A stretch of DNA of 64,000 bases from Flavobacteriales bacterium UBA7878. GTDB taxonomy: Bacteria > Bacteroidota > Bacteroidia > Flavobacteriales > Schleiferiaceae. Positions 16,317-23,997 of the stretch are shown piece after piece. The notes below the pieces were generated by a model. That model had not been told where the DNA came from. It did not search any database and saw only the letters and a program-made list of their open reading frames with translations. Position numbers and translations under genes: made by a program. Each line of letters opens with the position of its first letter. Position 1 is the stretch's first letter. Location of the stretch: assembly GCA_002501205.1 (NCBI GenBank), contig DLRW01000087.1:1-64000 (forward strand). The letters are read 5' to 3'.

Positions 16317-16927
16317 GTGAAAGTAAATCATCCAAAAGACTTTTAGGAACAGGGATAGTTGCTGCGATTGCAGCATCACTATGTTGTATAACACCGGTGT
16401 TGGCTCTGATCGCAGGCGCCAGCGGTGCAGCCTCAACTTTCTCATGGCTTGATCCTGCACGGCCCTACCTGATAGGCATTACCATACTTGTTTTGGGCTT
16501 TGCCTGGTATCAAAAATTAAAGCCACGTTCTAAAGAAGAAATTGATTGTGCTTGTGAGGATGATGAAAAGCCGTCTTTCTGGCAATCCAAAAAATTCCTG
16601 GGCATAGTCACCGTTTTTGCTGGATTGATGCTGGCATTTCCGCTCTACGCAGATGTTTTTTATCCCAAGCAGGATCGACAAGTGATTGTTGTTGATCGGC
16701 AAAACGTTCAAACAGCAACCTTTTCTGTAAGTGGCATGACCTGCACAGGGTGCGAAGAACATGTCAGCCATGAAGTGAATAAATTGGATGGTATCGTGGG
16801 CGTGAAAGCTTCTTATGAAAATGAAAATGCCATCGTACAGTTTGATTCCTCTAAAACTTCAGTCGGTGAAATTGAAAAAGCAATCAATAGCACAGGTTAT
16901 AAAGTGACCGACATAAAAAATCAATAA
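16313..16927 (+). CDS. merTP: Mercuric transport fusion protein MerTP
   Basis: MerT and MerP are joined here in one 204-residue chain. The N-terminal half has three membrane helices, with the vicinal cysteine pair C24-C25 in SLCCITP (the MerT mercury entry site) and a further Cys pair in DCACEDD on the loop after the second helix. The C-terminal half is a MerP/HMA domain with GMTCTGC (C144, C147) facing the periplasm. It would take up Hg(II) and hand it to a cytosolic reductase. The start overlaps the arsR stop, and the flavoprotein gene begins four bases downstream, so the three are one operon. Confidence 0.9.
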   Translation: MSESKSSKRLLGTGIVAAIAASLCCITPVLALIAGASGAASTFSWLDPARPYLIGITILVLGFAWYQKLKPRSKEEIDCACEDDEKPSFWQSKKFLGIVTVFAGLMLAFPLYADVFYPKQDRQVIVVDRQNVQTATFSVSGMTCTGCEEHVSHEVNKLDGIVGVKASYENENAIVQFDSSKTSVGEIEKAINSTGYKVTDIKNQ

Positions 16928-16930
16928 CCC

Positions 16931-18277
16931 ATGCAGCATTTTGATGTATTTATAATTGGCGCTGGAATGGCAGGTATCACTGTCGCAAATAAATGTGCTG
17001 CTTCTGGTTTATCGGTAGGCATTACCGATGAATTACCTTACGGAGGCACGTGTGCGCTGAGGGGTTGCGATCCAAAGAAGGTATTAATCAGTGCCACTGA
17101 AGCAACAAATATGGCAGAGAATCTCCAGGGAAAAGGAATTACCGGAAAGCCGGAAATAAACTGGAGCGACTTGATGCGCTTTAAAAACACCTTTACGGAA
17201 CCAATGCCTGCTAAAGTAGAAAAAGGCTTCCGTAAAAATGGGGTAAAGTCTTTTCATGAAAAAGCTGAATTTATTGGAAAGAACAAACTTCAATTAGGAA
17301 ATGAGCAGATAGAGGCTGGAAAGATCCTCATAGCTACCGGTGCTCAACCACGTCCGCTGGGAATACTGGGGGCAAATTATGCATTGACGAGTACAGACTT
17401 TCTGAATCTTGATGTATTGCCTGACTCCATCTTATTCATAGGAGGCGGTTATATTGCCTTTGAGTTTGCCCACATTGCGGCCCGGGCAGGCGCAGAGGTT
17501 ACCATTATTCACCGTGGAACTCACTCCCTGGAGAATTTTGACCCAGACATCGTGAAACATCTACAGTCGGCTACAGAAAAATTAGGCGTTAAAATCCATC
17601 TGAAAACTGAAGCATTAGAAATTCACAAAGAAGAAAACACACTAATCGTTAAAGGCCGACAAGATGAAAAGGAGGTGCATTTTCAGGCCGAAGCTGTTTT
17701 TAATTCCTCCGGTCGAGTGCCGGCCATTGCAGATTTAGCCCTGGATAAAGCCGGAGTTTCCCATGGCAATAATGGTGTTGAAGTAAACCGGCACCTGCAA
17801 AGTGTTTCGAATCCGCACGTTTATGCCGCTGGCGATACGGCTAACTCTTCTGGCCTGCCTCTGACTCCTGTTGCCGTCATGGAAGGTCATGTGGTAGCTA
17901 CTAATATCATCAATGGTAATAAAAAATCTGTTGATTATGGTGCTATTCCTTCGGTGGTTTTCACCATTCCTTCCATTGCCAGTGTAGGTTTAACGGAGCA
18001 GACTGCTAAGGCAAAGAATATTGAGGTGTCAGTAAATTATGAGGAAGCAAGTTCGTGGTTCAATGCAAAACGCTTGAATGAAGATCAATACGCTTTTAAA
18101 ACCATAACCGATAAAAATAGTGGCCAGTTGCTGGGAACACATCTAATTGGCCCAGAGGCAGCCGAAACCATTAATCTTTTTGCGATAGCCATTACAGCCG
18201 GATTGAAATCAAAGGATTTAAAAAAGATGATTTATGCCTATCCAACCTTCGGTTCAGATCTCTCATACATGCTTTAA
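16931..18277 (+). CDS. MerA-like FAD/NAD(P)-dependent disulfide oxidoreductase
   Basis: This is a cytosolic flavoprotein of the MerA/glutathione reductase fold, 448 residues long. It has an FAD-binding GAGMAG motif at the N terminus, the redox disulfide C41-ALRG-C46 in GGTCALRGCDPKK, an NAD(P)-binding GGGYIAFEFA near residue 175, and AAGDTA near residue 300. It differs from classical mercuric reductase in two ways: it has no N-terminal HMA domain, and the chain ends at YPTFGSDLSYML, before the place where MerA carries its C-terminal Cys-Cys mercury-loading pair. The usual active-site His-Glu pair of glutathione reductases is also missing. Context argues for Hg(II) reduction or a related metal or thiol step; true MerA activity is unproven. 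Confidence 0.8.
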   Translation: MQHFDVFIIGAGMAGITVANKCAASGLSVGITDELPYGGTCALRGCDPKKVLISATEATNMAENLQGKGITGKPEINWSDLMRFKNTFTEPMPAKVEKGFRKNGVKSFHEKAEFIGKNKLQLGNEQIEAGKILIATGAQPRPLGILGANYALTSTDFLNLDVLPDSILFIGGGYIAFEFAHIAARAGAEVTIIHRGTHSLENFDPDIVKHLQSATEKLGVKIHLKTEALEIHKEENTLIVKGRQDEKEVHFQAEAVFNSSGRVPAIADLALDKAGVSHGNNGVEVNRHLQSVSNPHVYAAGDTANSSGLPLTPVAVMEGHVVATNIINGNKKSVDYGAIPSVVFTIPSIASVGLTEQTAKAKNIEVSVNYEEASSWFNAKRLNEDQYAFKTITDKNSGQLLGTHLIGPEAAETINLFAIAITAGLKSKDLKKMIYAYPTFGSDLSYML

Positions 18278-18297
18278 GAATTTTGAAAAGAGTGAAT

Positions 18298-18507
18298 ATG
18301 AAAATTATATCAACGTCAATCATTACTTGTCCAAAATGCGGTTTTCAGAAAGAAGAAACCATGCCTACGGATGCCTGTCAATACTTCTATGAATGCGAGA
18401 ACTGCTCCAAAGTATTAAAACCCAAAAAAGGTGACTGCTGCGTCTATTGCAGTTATGGTACGGTAAATTGTCCACCGATTCAGCAGGACAAATCTTGTTG
18501 CAATTGA
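18298..18507 (+). CDS. GDCCVxC-domain metal-binding protein
   Basis: This is a 69-residue cysteine-rich protein with a zinc-ribbon-like CPKCGFQ, a second pair CENC, and the family motif GDCCVYC (G45-D46-C47-C48-V-Y-C51) followed by SYGTVNCPPIQ. It matches what NCBI calls GDCCVxC domain (seleno)proteins. All positions are cysteine here (TGC/TGT codons), so this is the non-selenocysteine form. ATG 18298 is preferred over an in-frame TTG at 18283 because homologues start at MKI-like sequence. It lies 20 bases after the MerA-like gene and is probably the last gene of the operon, where it may buffer or deliver soft metal (inference). Confidence 0.85.
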   Translation: MKIISTSIITCPKCGFQKEETMPTDACQYFYECENCSKVLKPKKGDCCVYCSYGTVNCPPIQQDKSCCN

Positions 18508-19417
18508 AAATACACATTTAATAAAGCAATGTGCCTCCAGCAGGTTCCTTCCAGTCGGTCGTTCCTCCCTTCTTGCAGTCACCAGCTTCCGTCACCGCGC
18601 AGCAAGAGTAGCGCCTTCTCTTCATTCCGCTAAAGCTCCATTCCGTTCAGTTGCCACACTTGCTTAACCAGCCGCACAAAACGCAGGAAAAGCGGTGTTC
18701 GTCTTCCTCCTTCGGCAAAGTACCATGCCAGGCCGTTTCTACAGCCTTCCACTAAGCGTTAAATTTATAAGGTGTTCCAGGCAGTATCACGCCCTACGGG
18801 TGCCTTTCAGGCAGCCTGTCATGCTACTTGCAACTCAGTCGTCATCCTCACGGCAGCCTACTCTGTCCTGCTGTCCCGCTTCATTACATTTCGTTGCGAG
18901 CCCTCACTTCATTCCATTCAGCCGGTCAGCAGTCCACCGGCTGCCCATAATTTTGCTCGCCTGCGGGTCGCTGCGGGCTGCGGACTGTCATGTTTTTTGT
19001 ATCCAGTGCGAATGGATCGATTTTCAAAGGTTGCCCTGAAAAGCAACAAAAAAACACGCCAGCCCTTGTGTAAGTCCTTCCTCAAGCCTCGGCTCATTCC
19101 GGTCTCCGCTAAAGCTACACCCTCCAATCGGCTCCGTTTTCGTCAGTCCACATATGTCGCCCAGCCGCCTTCGTTCCTCAGGCTATCTCTGTTCTCCACC
19201 CTTGCTCCACTCGCAGGTCGGCTCGCTAAAGCTTGTCTGGCGGTCCGCAATCCGTTCGTTCCTCACTCATTGCAGCCGCCAGCCAGCCGTTTGGCCGCAG
19301 GCGCTTTCTCCTGCGTTTCCCCACCGCACAACCCCGCCCGCAGATAACACCTTGATTTCAACAGCAATTTCTGTTGGAAAAGAACTCCATTTCCACCTCC
19401 GTTTATTCTTCCCTATT
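18508..19417. other. Long non-coding stretch with repeated motifs, possibly mobile-element DNA
   Basis: I see no convincing gene in this 0.9-kb stretch. The + strand is rich in C and T and full of short echoes such as TTCATTCC and TTCGTTCC. The exact 10-mer CGCTAAAGCT occurs three times (18628-18637, 19107-19116, 19224-19233). Open frames at 18695-19347 exist only because stop codons are rare in such sequence; their translations are Ser/Pro/Leu-biased and look artificial. From memory, similar non-coding DNA is found next to transfer genes of Bacteroidota integrative elements, but this needs a search. Confidence 0.5.
18529..18543 (+). repeat. 15-bp direct repeat, right copy
   Basis: Second copy of ATGTGCCTCCAGCAG, 22 bases behind the stop of the GDCCVxC gene. 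The partner is at 6880-6894. Confidence 0.4.
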
Positions 19418-19449
19418 TTGCAACGATTGCAAAGTTTGCAAACCTTGCA
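19418..19449 (+). repeat. Four TTGCA units with an exact 9-bp period
   Basis: TTGCA begins at 19418, 19427, 19436 and 19445; the first three extend to the palindromic hexamer TTGCAA. The array ends 20 bases before the ATG of the HEPN gene. It may be a regulator-binding array. If translation begins upstream at TTG 19374, the same array would encode cysteines spaced by two residues (C-x2-C-x2-C-x2-C). Confidence 0.6.
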
Positions 19450-19469
19450 TTTATGAAAACGACCATTTT

Positions 19470-20921
19470 ATGACTTCATCAAAACCAACAAAACCCTTCA
19501 TTCATCATAAACCAGCTTTAGCCTGGATCATGAAATTAGAATCAACAAAATCAGCATTAATTAAGAAGTCAGGTATTTTTCAATCTGACTTACCCATCGA
19601 ACTTGATCGATCACTCAAGTCCTTTCAGTTTTCTTTTGATTATGGAAATCAATTCGACCTTCACGGAAACCTTGACCTCGGCCCATACAAAGAGGAACTC
19701 CCGTTAGCTCTTGAAGAACAAGAATACATAGCTACACGAGTTTTCTTGGGTACACATTCCCCACCATCATTCTCTGGTTCAATTGATCGGTTTCACACTA
19801 AAGGATATTCTGAAACCAATGAGTACTTCTACCGCATGATCATTCCTTTGGAAAGGGAGTTGAGCTTTCATTATCAGCTCCAGGAATACTTTTTTGACAC
19901 TGACCTTGGCTATACCAGCCGCACAGGTTCAAAGTGCACAATTAAAAATGACGACCTGATTCTTGCAGTATTCCATGATGATGACAAAAATTATTTTCTG
20001 TCTATTGAATCAAAATTAGCACAAGACTTTGGATCGTTCAGTGAGAAGGCTTTTGCTGCAAGAAATGCCCTGGCCTACGTTTCTGGCTATTATGCAGGTG
20101 ATTCATGCTACTGCTTCACCTTCCCAACCAAGGAAATGAAAGAACCCGAACACCTTCACTTCCTTTCAATTCGCTCCACCATGCGGAGCCACTACGAACC
20201 GATTAACACCAATCCCTATAGCCGCCTTTATTATGATCGTCCGGTAGCCGAGAAGTGGTATGAAGCAAAATGCCTCAGACCTCTTTCCATTCAAGAGTTC
20301 TCCAGATTAGGAGAATTAATACACACCAATCAGGATTTCGCCTCTGCCATAGTGTTAATTCTCGAATCCAGTGTGGCAAGTCTGCTCTTTATGCCTGGCG
20401 GCTATGCAATAGCACTTGAGACCCTTGCACCTCTCGTATTTAAGGAGAAAAAACGTTCCCTGAACTCAATTTCGGACAAGAACCTTTGGAAGGATATTCG
20501 CCTAGAAATCCTGGCCGTGATTGATAAATTCAGAGAATCTCATCCCGAACATGATTATGATTTGCTTTCAAATAAGGTTGATGGGATCAACAGAACCTCG
20601 AATAGAAATATCTTGAAAGCTCCATTCGGATTTTTGGATATTCAATTACTTGATGCTGACGAAATAATTATTGAAACCCGCAATCAATTCCTCCACGGCA
20701 CTGCTCCCGATTTAACTGGTGCCGGAGAAGGGAGGACCACAGACCGCCTGAACTCTGACCTTTATTATTCAGCTCTTCGTTTGTCAACTTTACTCAGCAT
20801 GTTGATTCTAAAATGGGTTGGTTACGATAATTATGTACTCAACTATCCAAAGATCAATGAAGTCAGTACAGGAATTCCTCTTAATGAAGAACACTATCGT
20901 AAAGTCTTAATAGTTTTTTGA
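19470..20921 (+). CDS. HEPN-domain protein, probable RNase effector
   Basis: This is a 483-residue soluble protein that I cannot place in a named family. The C-terminal third looks like a HEPN domain: long helices (ASAIVLILESSVASLLF, then DIRLEILAVIDKF) and, at residues 404-409, the RX4H motif R-N-Q-F-L-H with the polar residue after Arg that is typical of active HEPN ribonucleases. The N-terminal 250 residues are beta-rich and could be a sensor, an arrangement like the single-gene abortive-infection protein ApeA (inference; no direct match seen). ATG 19470 is chosen; an in-frame TTG at 19374 would add 32 residues containing four regularly spaced cysteines. It has no operon partner and stands alone between two non-coding, possibly mobile stretches. 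Confidence 0.7.
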   Translation: MTSSKPTKPFIHHKPALAWIMKLESTKSALIKKSGIFQSDLPIELDRSLKSFQFSFDYGNQFDLHGNLDLGPYKEELPLALEEQEYIATRVFLGTHSPPSFSGSIDRFHTKGYSETNEYFYRMIIPLERELSFHYQLQEYFFDTDLGYTSRTGSKCTIKNDDLILAVFHDDDKNYFLSIESKLAQDFGSFSEKAFAARNALAYVSGYYAGDSCYCFTFPTKEMKEPEHLHFLSIRSTMRSHYEPINTNPYSRLYYDRPVAEKWYEAKCLRPLSIQEFSRLGELIHTNQDFASAIVLILESSVASLLFMPGGYAIALETLAPLVFKEKKRSLNSISDKNLWKDIRLEILAVIDKFRESHPEHDYDLLSNKVDGINRTSNRNILKAPFGFLDIQLLDADEIIIETRNQFLHGTAPDLTGAGEGRTTDRLNSDLYYSALRLSTLLSMLILKWVGYDNYVLNYPKINEVSTGIPLNEEHYRKVLIVF

Positions 20922-21413
20922 AGGAGAAAAAACAAAAAGAGGCAAGCAAAAGTAGTCGGGCTCCGCACAGCCCCTCGCTTTGGTCTGCCAAGGTCAAGCC
21001 CTGCGGGTTTTGAATGAAAAATCTCCACCCTGCGGGTAGTATTTTTAATCCAAAAACTTTGTCAGTCCAGCCTCGCCCGCCTGATGACATGGCTTCTCTT
21101 TTCTTTTTTCGGTTTTCTTTTCTCTTAAAAAAATATTGATGGGGTTGATGCGGTGATGTGCCCCGGCCTGATCTCTGTAGCCACCTTTGAAGCTTCCGCA
21201 AACTTTGCAGAAATGCAAAAAGAAGGTCTTTAATGGTTGTTCTCCGGTTGCTCTTGAATGCCAAATAAAGCAAGGTTCGGCAGACTGGCGCAACCCACTC
21301 TCAACCAGCACTCTTTACCGCTATTTCACGTCATATTTGTAGTAAGGACAAGGCCGTACCAAGTCCGTGTCAAGTCCGAATATTTTGTTTAACCCCATAA
21401 AAATTGAAAAGCC
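20922..21413. other. Non-coding stretch between the HEPN gene and DUF6266 gene
   Basis: About 490 bases hold no gene I can support. They include repeated CCCTGCGGGT words (near 20999 and 21031) and a long pyrimidine-rich tract (about 21090-21127). Minus-strand open frames of 130 and 88 codons overlap each other in different frames and have unlikely composition. The style resembles the stretch at 18508-19417, so both may belong to one element. Confidence 0.45.
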
Positions 21414-22055
21414 ATGGGAAAAATTAATCAAGGAATCTTGGGAGGTGTGTCCGGCCAGGTGGGAAACGTTATCGGTGGAACCTGGAAGGGCATTGACTAC
21501 TTACGTATCAAGCCCTCAAGTGTAGCAAACCCCAAAACCCCCGATCAGGTCGATCAACGAACCAAGTTCGTGACCGTGTTGCGATTCTTGCAACCAATTA
21601 CTGAGTTCCTCAGGACTGGTTTCAAGAAGTATGCAAGTGGTATGACCCAGTTTAACAGCGCGATGTCCTACAACCTGAACAACGCCATTACCGGGACTTA
21701 CCCTAACTACTCTGTTGACTATCCGAATGCGCTGGTCAGTCGAGGAAACCTTGCTGGAGGCGTAAACGGTGCAGCCGCTTCCACCAACCCTGCTGAGGTT
21801 GATTTATCCTGGGATGACAACTCAGGCTCTGGAGGCGCTCAGGCGACCGATAAGGCACTTATCGTGATCCTGAATCCAACTAAGGGAGAAGCAGTGTACA
21901 CCACTGCAGGAGCTGCCCGATCAGCTACCGCAGAAACCCTTACCGTGCCTTCTAACTTCACCGGTGATGATGTCGAAGTGTTCTTAGGCTTTATCTCTGA
22001 AGATGGCACCAAGGTCTCCAACAGCTCTTATTTAGGATCAGTAACTGTTGCTTAA
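21414..22055 (+). CDS. DUF6266 family protein
   Basis: This is a 213-residue protein whose opening, MGKINQGILGGVSGQVGNVIG followed by GTWKGIDYLR, is the hallmark of DUF6266, a Bacteroidota family of unknown role often annotated only as hypothetical. The first half is Gly-rich and basic, with F-K-K-Y-A-type repeats; the second half (about 120-213) looks like a beta-sandwich (VDLSWDDNSG, ALIVILNP, EVFLGFISEDG). There is no signal peptide and no membrane helix. It stands at the junction between island and ordinary chromosome and has a strong terminator behind it. Confidence 0.82.
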   Translation: MGKINQGILGGVSGQVGNVIGGTWKGIDYLRIKPSSVANPKTPDQVDQRTKFVTVLRFLQPITEFLRTGFKKYASGMTQFNSAMSYNLNNAITGTYPNYSVDYPNALVSRGNLAGGVNGAAASTNPAEVDLSWDDNSGSGGAQATDKALIVILNPTKGEAVYTTAGAARSATAETLTVPSNFTGDDVEVFLGFISEDGTKVSNSSYLGSVTVA

Positions 22056-22080
22056 TACTGGTTGATGTTGCAGATGTCGG

Positions 22081-22113
22081 GAACCGCTTCCACTTGGAGG
22101 CGGTTCTTTTTTT
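22081..22113 (+). terminator. Rho-independent terminator of the DUF6266 gene
   Basis: An 11-bp stem (GAACCGCTTCC / GGAGGCGGTTC, one G-T pair) with a 4-base loop is followed by seven T. It lies 25 bases after the stop codon. Confidence 0.9.
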
Positions 22114-22339
22114 GCCTTACCTTTAGCCCAGAAGTAGGGAAACGTCCATTTCTCGAACTCCCTGAATTTTCCTTTCTTTATCCCCTGTTTTCTAAAGCCT
22201 TATGATTTCTTGTTGCCCAGTTGTTGCCCGTTTCAGGACATTCGCTCTGAATGGCTTATATAACAGTAGGTTTAGAAAGCTCGTTACTTTTTGTATTGGG
22301 AAGTAATTCCCCTGCCTCCATCCGGAAATATTAGGTCAC

Positions 22340-23107
22340 ATGCACTACACCATCATCCCTCCCAGCTCCGATCTCCAGTCTCTGGTGAGTCATTATTGGA
22401 TGGGTACCTGGGATTGCAGTCAGGCACCGGTTCAGGATTTATACTATGCCATTGGTAGTAGTACCACGGACATCGTTTTTGGATTTAAACAAGATGGGGC
22501 TCGTATGGACTTACTCTTTTCGCGAATTCAAGGACATACCGCCTCTTATCGTCAACATAAGGTACCGGCCTATCACCAACTTTTAGGTGTATCACTTCCC
22601 TCCTATGCTATACCAATGCTATTTGGTCCTTCGGCAAAGGAATTGAGTGAAGAATGCCTATCCCTCAACAGTTTTTTAGGTAGGCGAGGAAATCAGTTGG
22701 AAGCGCAAATCGCCGCTGCTTGCAGTCCCTCCGAGCGCATTGCAGTATTAAATCAGTTCTTCAGCTCTTTTCTGGCAAAGTCCCATCCGGTGGATAAACT
22801 CATGTTCCAGGCTATTCAAATCCTGAAAAAACAGAATGGTGCTGTCCAAGTCCAGGATTTAGCCCAAACTGCCTTCCTCTCCGAAAAGCAGTTTAAACGG
22901 CGTTTCCAGGACTATTCCGGATTTAATCCCAAATCCTATGCGCGAATTCTACGCTTTGAATCCGCCCTAAGAAAGCATTCTTCCAGCACCAAGCTAAGCG
23001 ATTTAGCCCTACAATGCGGTTATTTTGATCAAGCTCATTTTATTCGTGACTTCAAAGCCTTCAGTGGATTCAGTCCGAAGGAATTTTGGAAGCTCGGTGA
23101 GGACTAA
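22340..23107 (+). CDS. AraC-family transcriptional regulator (DUF6597 N terminus)
   Basis: This 255-residue regulator has a small-molecule or protein-sensing N-terminal half that begins MHYTIIPPSSDLQSLVSHYW, a layout I associate with DUF6597, and a C-terminal double helix-turn-helix AraC domain. The latter shows QDLAQTAFLSEKQFKRRF, then SDLALQCGYFDQAHFIRDFK and the closing FSGFSPKEFW. The target and signal are unknown. The CPBP protease-like and DUF4386 genes downstream may be its regulon, since AraC genes often stand beside what they control (inference). The 285-base gap in front holds only the terminator at 22081 and no clear promoter. Confidence 0.9.
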   Translation: MHYTIIPPSSDLQSLVSHYWMGTWDCSQAPVQDLYYAIGSSTTDIVFGFKQDGARMDLLFSRIQGHTASYRQHKVPAYHQLLGVSLPSYAIPMLFGPSAKELSEECLSLNSFLGRRGNQLEAQIAAACSPSERIAVLNQFFSSFLAKSHPVDKLMFQAIQILKKQNGAVQVQDLAQTAFLSEKQFKRRFQDYSGFNPKSYARILRFESALRKHSSSTKLSDLALQCGYFDQAHFIRDFKAFSGFSPKEFWKLGED

Positions 23108-23219
23108 ATTTAAAATGTCCCTTTTGTGCAATTTTGATAATTTTAATCCTTACATCTTTGTCTCCTGATTTATCGGCATAGGCACATTTTAAGATCAACC
23201 GACAAAAGCAGCTCAACTT

Positions 23220-23945
23220 ATGGGAGACATTCAGGGTAAACATCAGAAAAACAGTCGTTTAAAGATAGTATTGGTCTTTGTTTCAAGTTTGATACTGGGC
23301 TATTTACTTTTTATTCTCCCGGATCTCTTTTTCGGAATTAGCAAGATTAATGGCGGTAAAAAAGGTATCAACCTCCTTTTCATTGCCCTATTTCAATTCT
23401 TTGGCATTCTTGGGCTTTTGAGTCTTTCCCTGAAAATATTAGGAAAGAGTTTTAAGTCTATTGGATTAGACGCTCGAAAGCTAAATAAGGATATTCTACT
23501 GGGGCTTGGTTTCGGATTAGCCTGGACTCTCCTTCAATTTCTTTTAATCATTCCCTTAACCGGAGGAGCCAATAGAGAAGATATCCAGGCTTTAGTAAAA
23601 ATGTACGACGGTAGTTTAGTCGGATTACTTTCATTTATTGCCCTTGGAGCTATCGGAGGTGGTATTACTGAAGAACTATTTAATCGCGGTTTTTTCATTT
23701 CCGTTCTTAAGGATGCATTTAAAGATCCGAAAACAGGGCTGTGGATCTCTGCAAGTCTGTCGGTGCTCATCTTTGCCTTGGGGCATATGCCAGCCAGCGC
23801 CTTAGATTGGCTGGATATCCTAATCCCCACTACAATTTATACCCTCCTTTATATCAAGACCCAGCGTTTAACCGCTTCCATTTTGGCGCATGCCTCTTAC
23901 AATTCGCTGGCGATTATCCTTACCTATTATATCTACGCCGTTTAA
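23220..23945 (+). CDS. CPBP-family intramembrane metalloprotease homologue
   Basis: This is a polytopic inner-membrane protein of 241 residues with about seven hydrophobic segments. The abortive-infection/CAAX (CPBP) motifs are in place: EELFNRGFF (EE-x3-R) near residue 150, F-x-LGHMP with a catalytic-type His near residue 188, and AHASYNS near residue 224. Family members cleave membrane peptides or serve as bacteriocin self-immunity proteins; the substrate here is unknown. It lies between an AraC regulator and a DUF4386 membrane protein, each in its own unit with gaps over 50 bases. Confidence 0.88.
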   Translation: MGDIQGKHQKNSRLKIVLVFVSSLILGYLLFILPDLFFGISKINGGKKGINLLFIALFQFFGILGLLSLSLKILGKSFKSIGLDARKLNKDILLGLGFGLAWTLLQFLLIIPLTGGANREDIQALVKMYDGSLVGLLSFIALGAIGGGITEELFNRGFFISVLKDAFKDPKTGLWISASLSVLIFALGHMPASALDWLDILIPTTIYTLLYIKTQRLTASILAHASYNSLAIILTYYIYAV

Positions 23946-23997
23946 TATCTGGGACTTTAGCATAGTCGAGCTTTTTAAATCCACCTAAATTTTTAAT

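Noticed and set aside
19038..19063. GTTGC / GCAAC hairpin followed by a run of A
   Set aside because: On neither strand does a T run follow the hairpin, so it is not a terminator.
19418..19449. Short tandem array considered as a CRISPR remnant
   Set aside because: The unit is only 9 bp with no spacer-repeat structure and no cas genes are present.
18695..19456. Overlapping + strand open frames of 100-191 codons in the stretch after the mercury operon
   Set aside because: They lie in three frames of a pyrimidine-rich repeat-laden sequence in which stops are rare; the translations are Ser/Pro/Leu-biased with no fold-like pattern.
20881..21311. Two minus-strand frames of 130 and 88 codons behind the HEPN gene
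   Set aside because: They overlap each other in different frames, one runs into the end of the HEPN gene, and the composition is unlike a protein. I treat the stretch as non-coding.
22211..22232. Twofold GTTGCCC repeat in the gap before the AraC gene, considered as an attachment site
   Set aside because: No matching copy at the other end of the island is visible, and no tRNA or integrase gene is adjacent.
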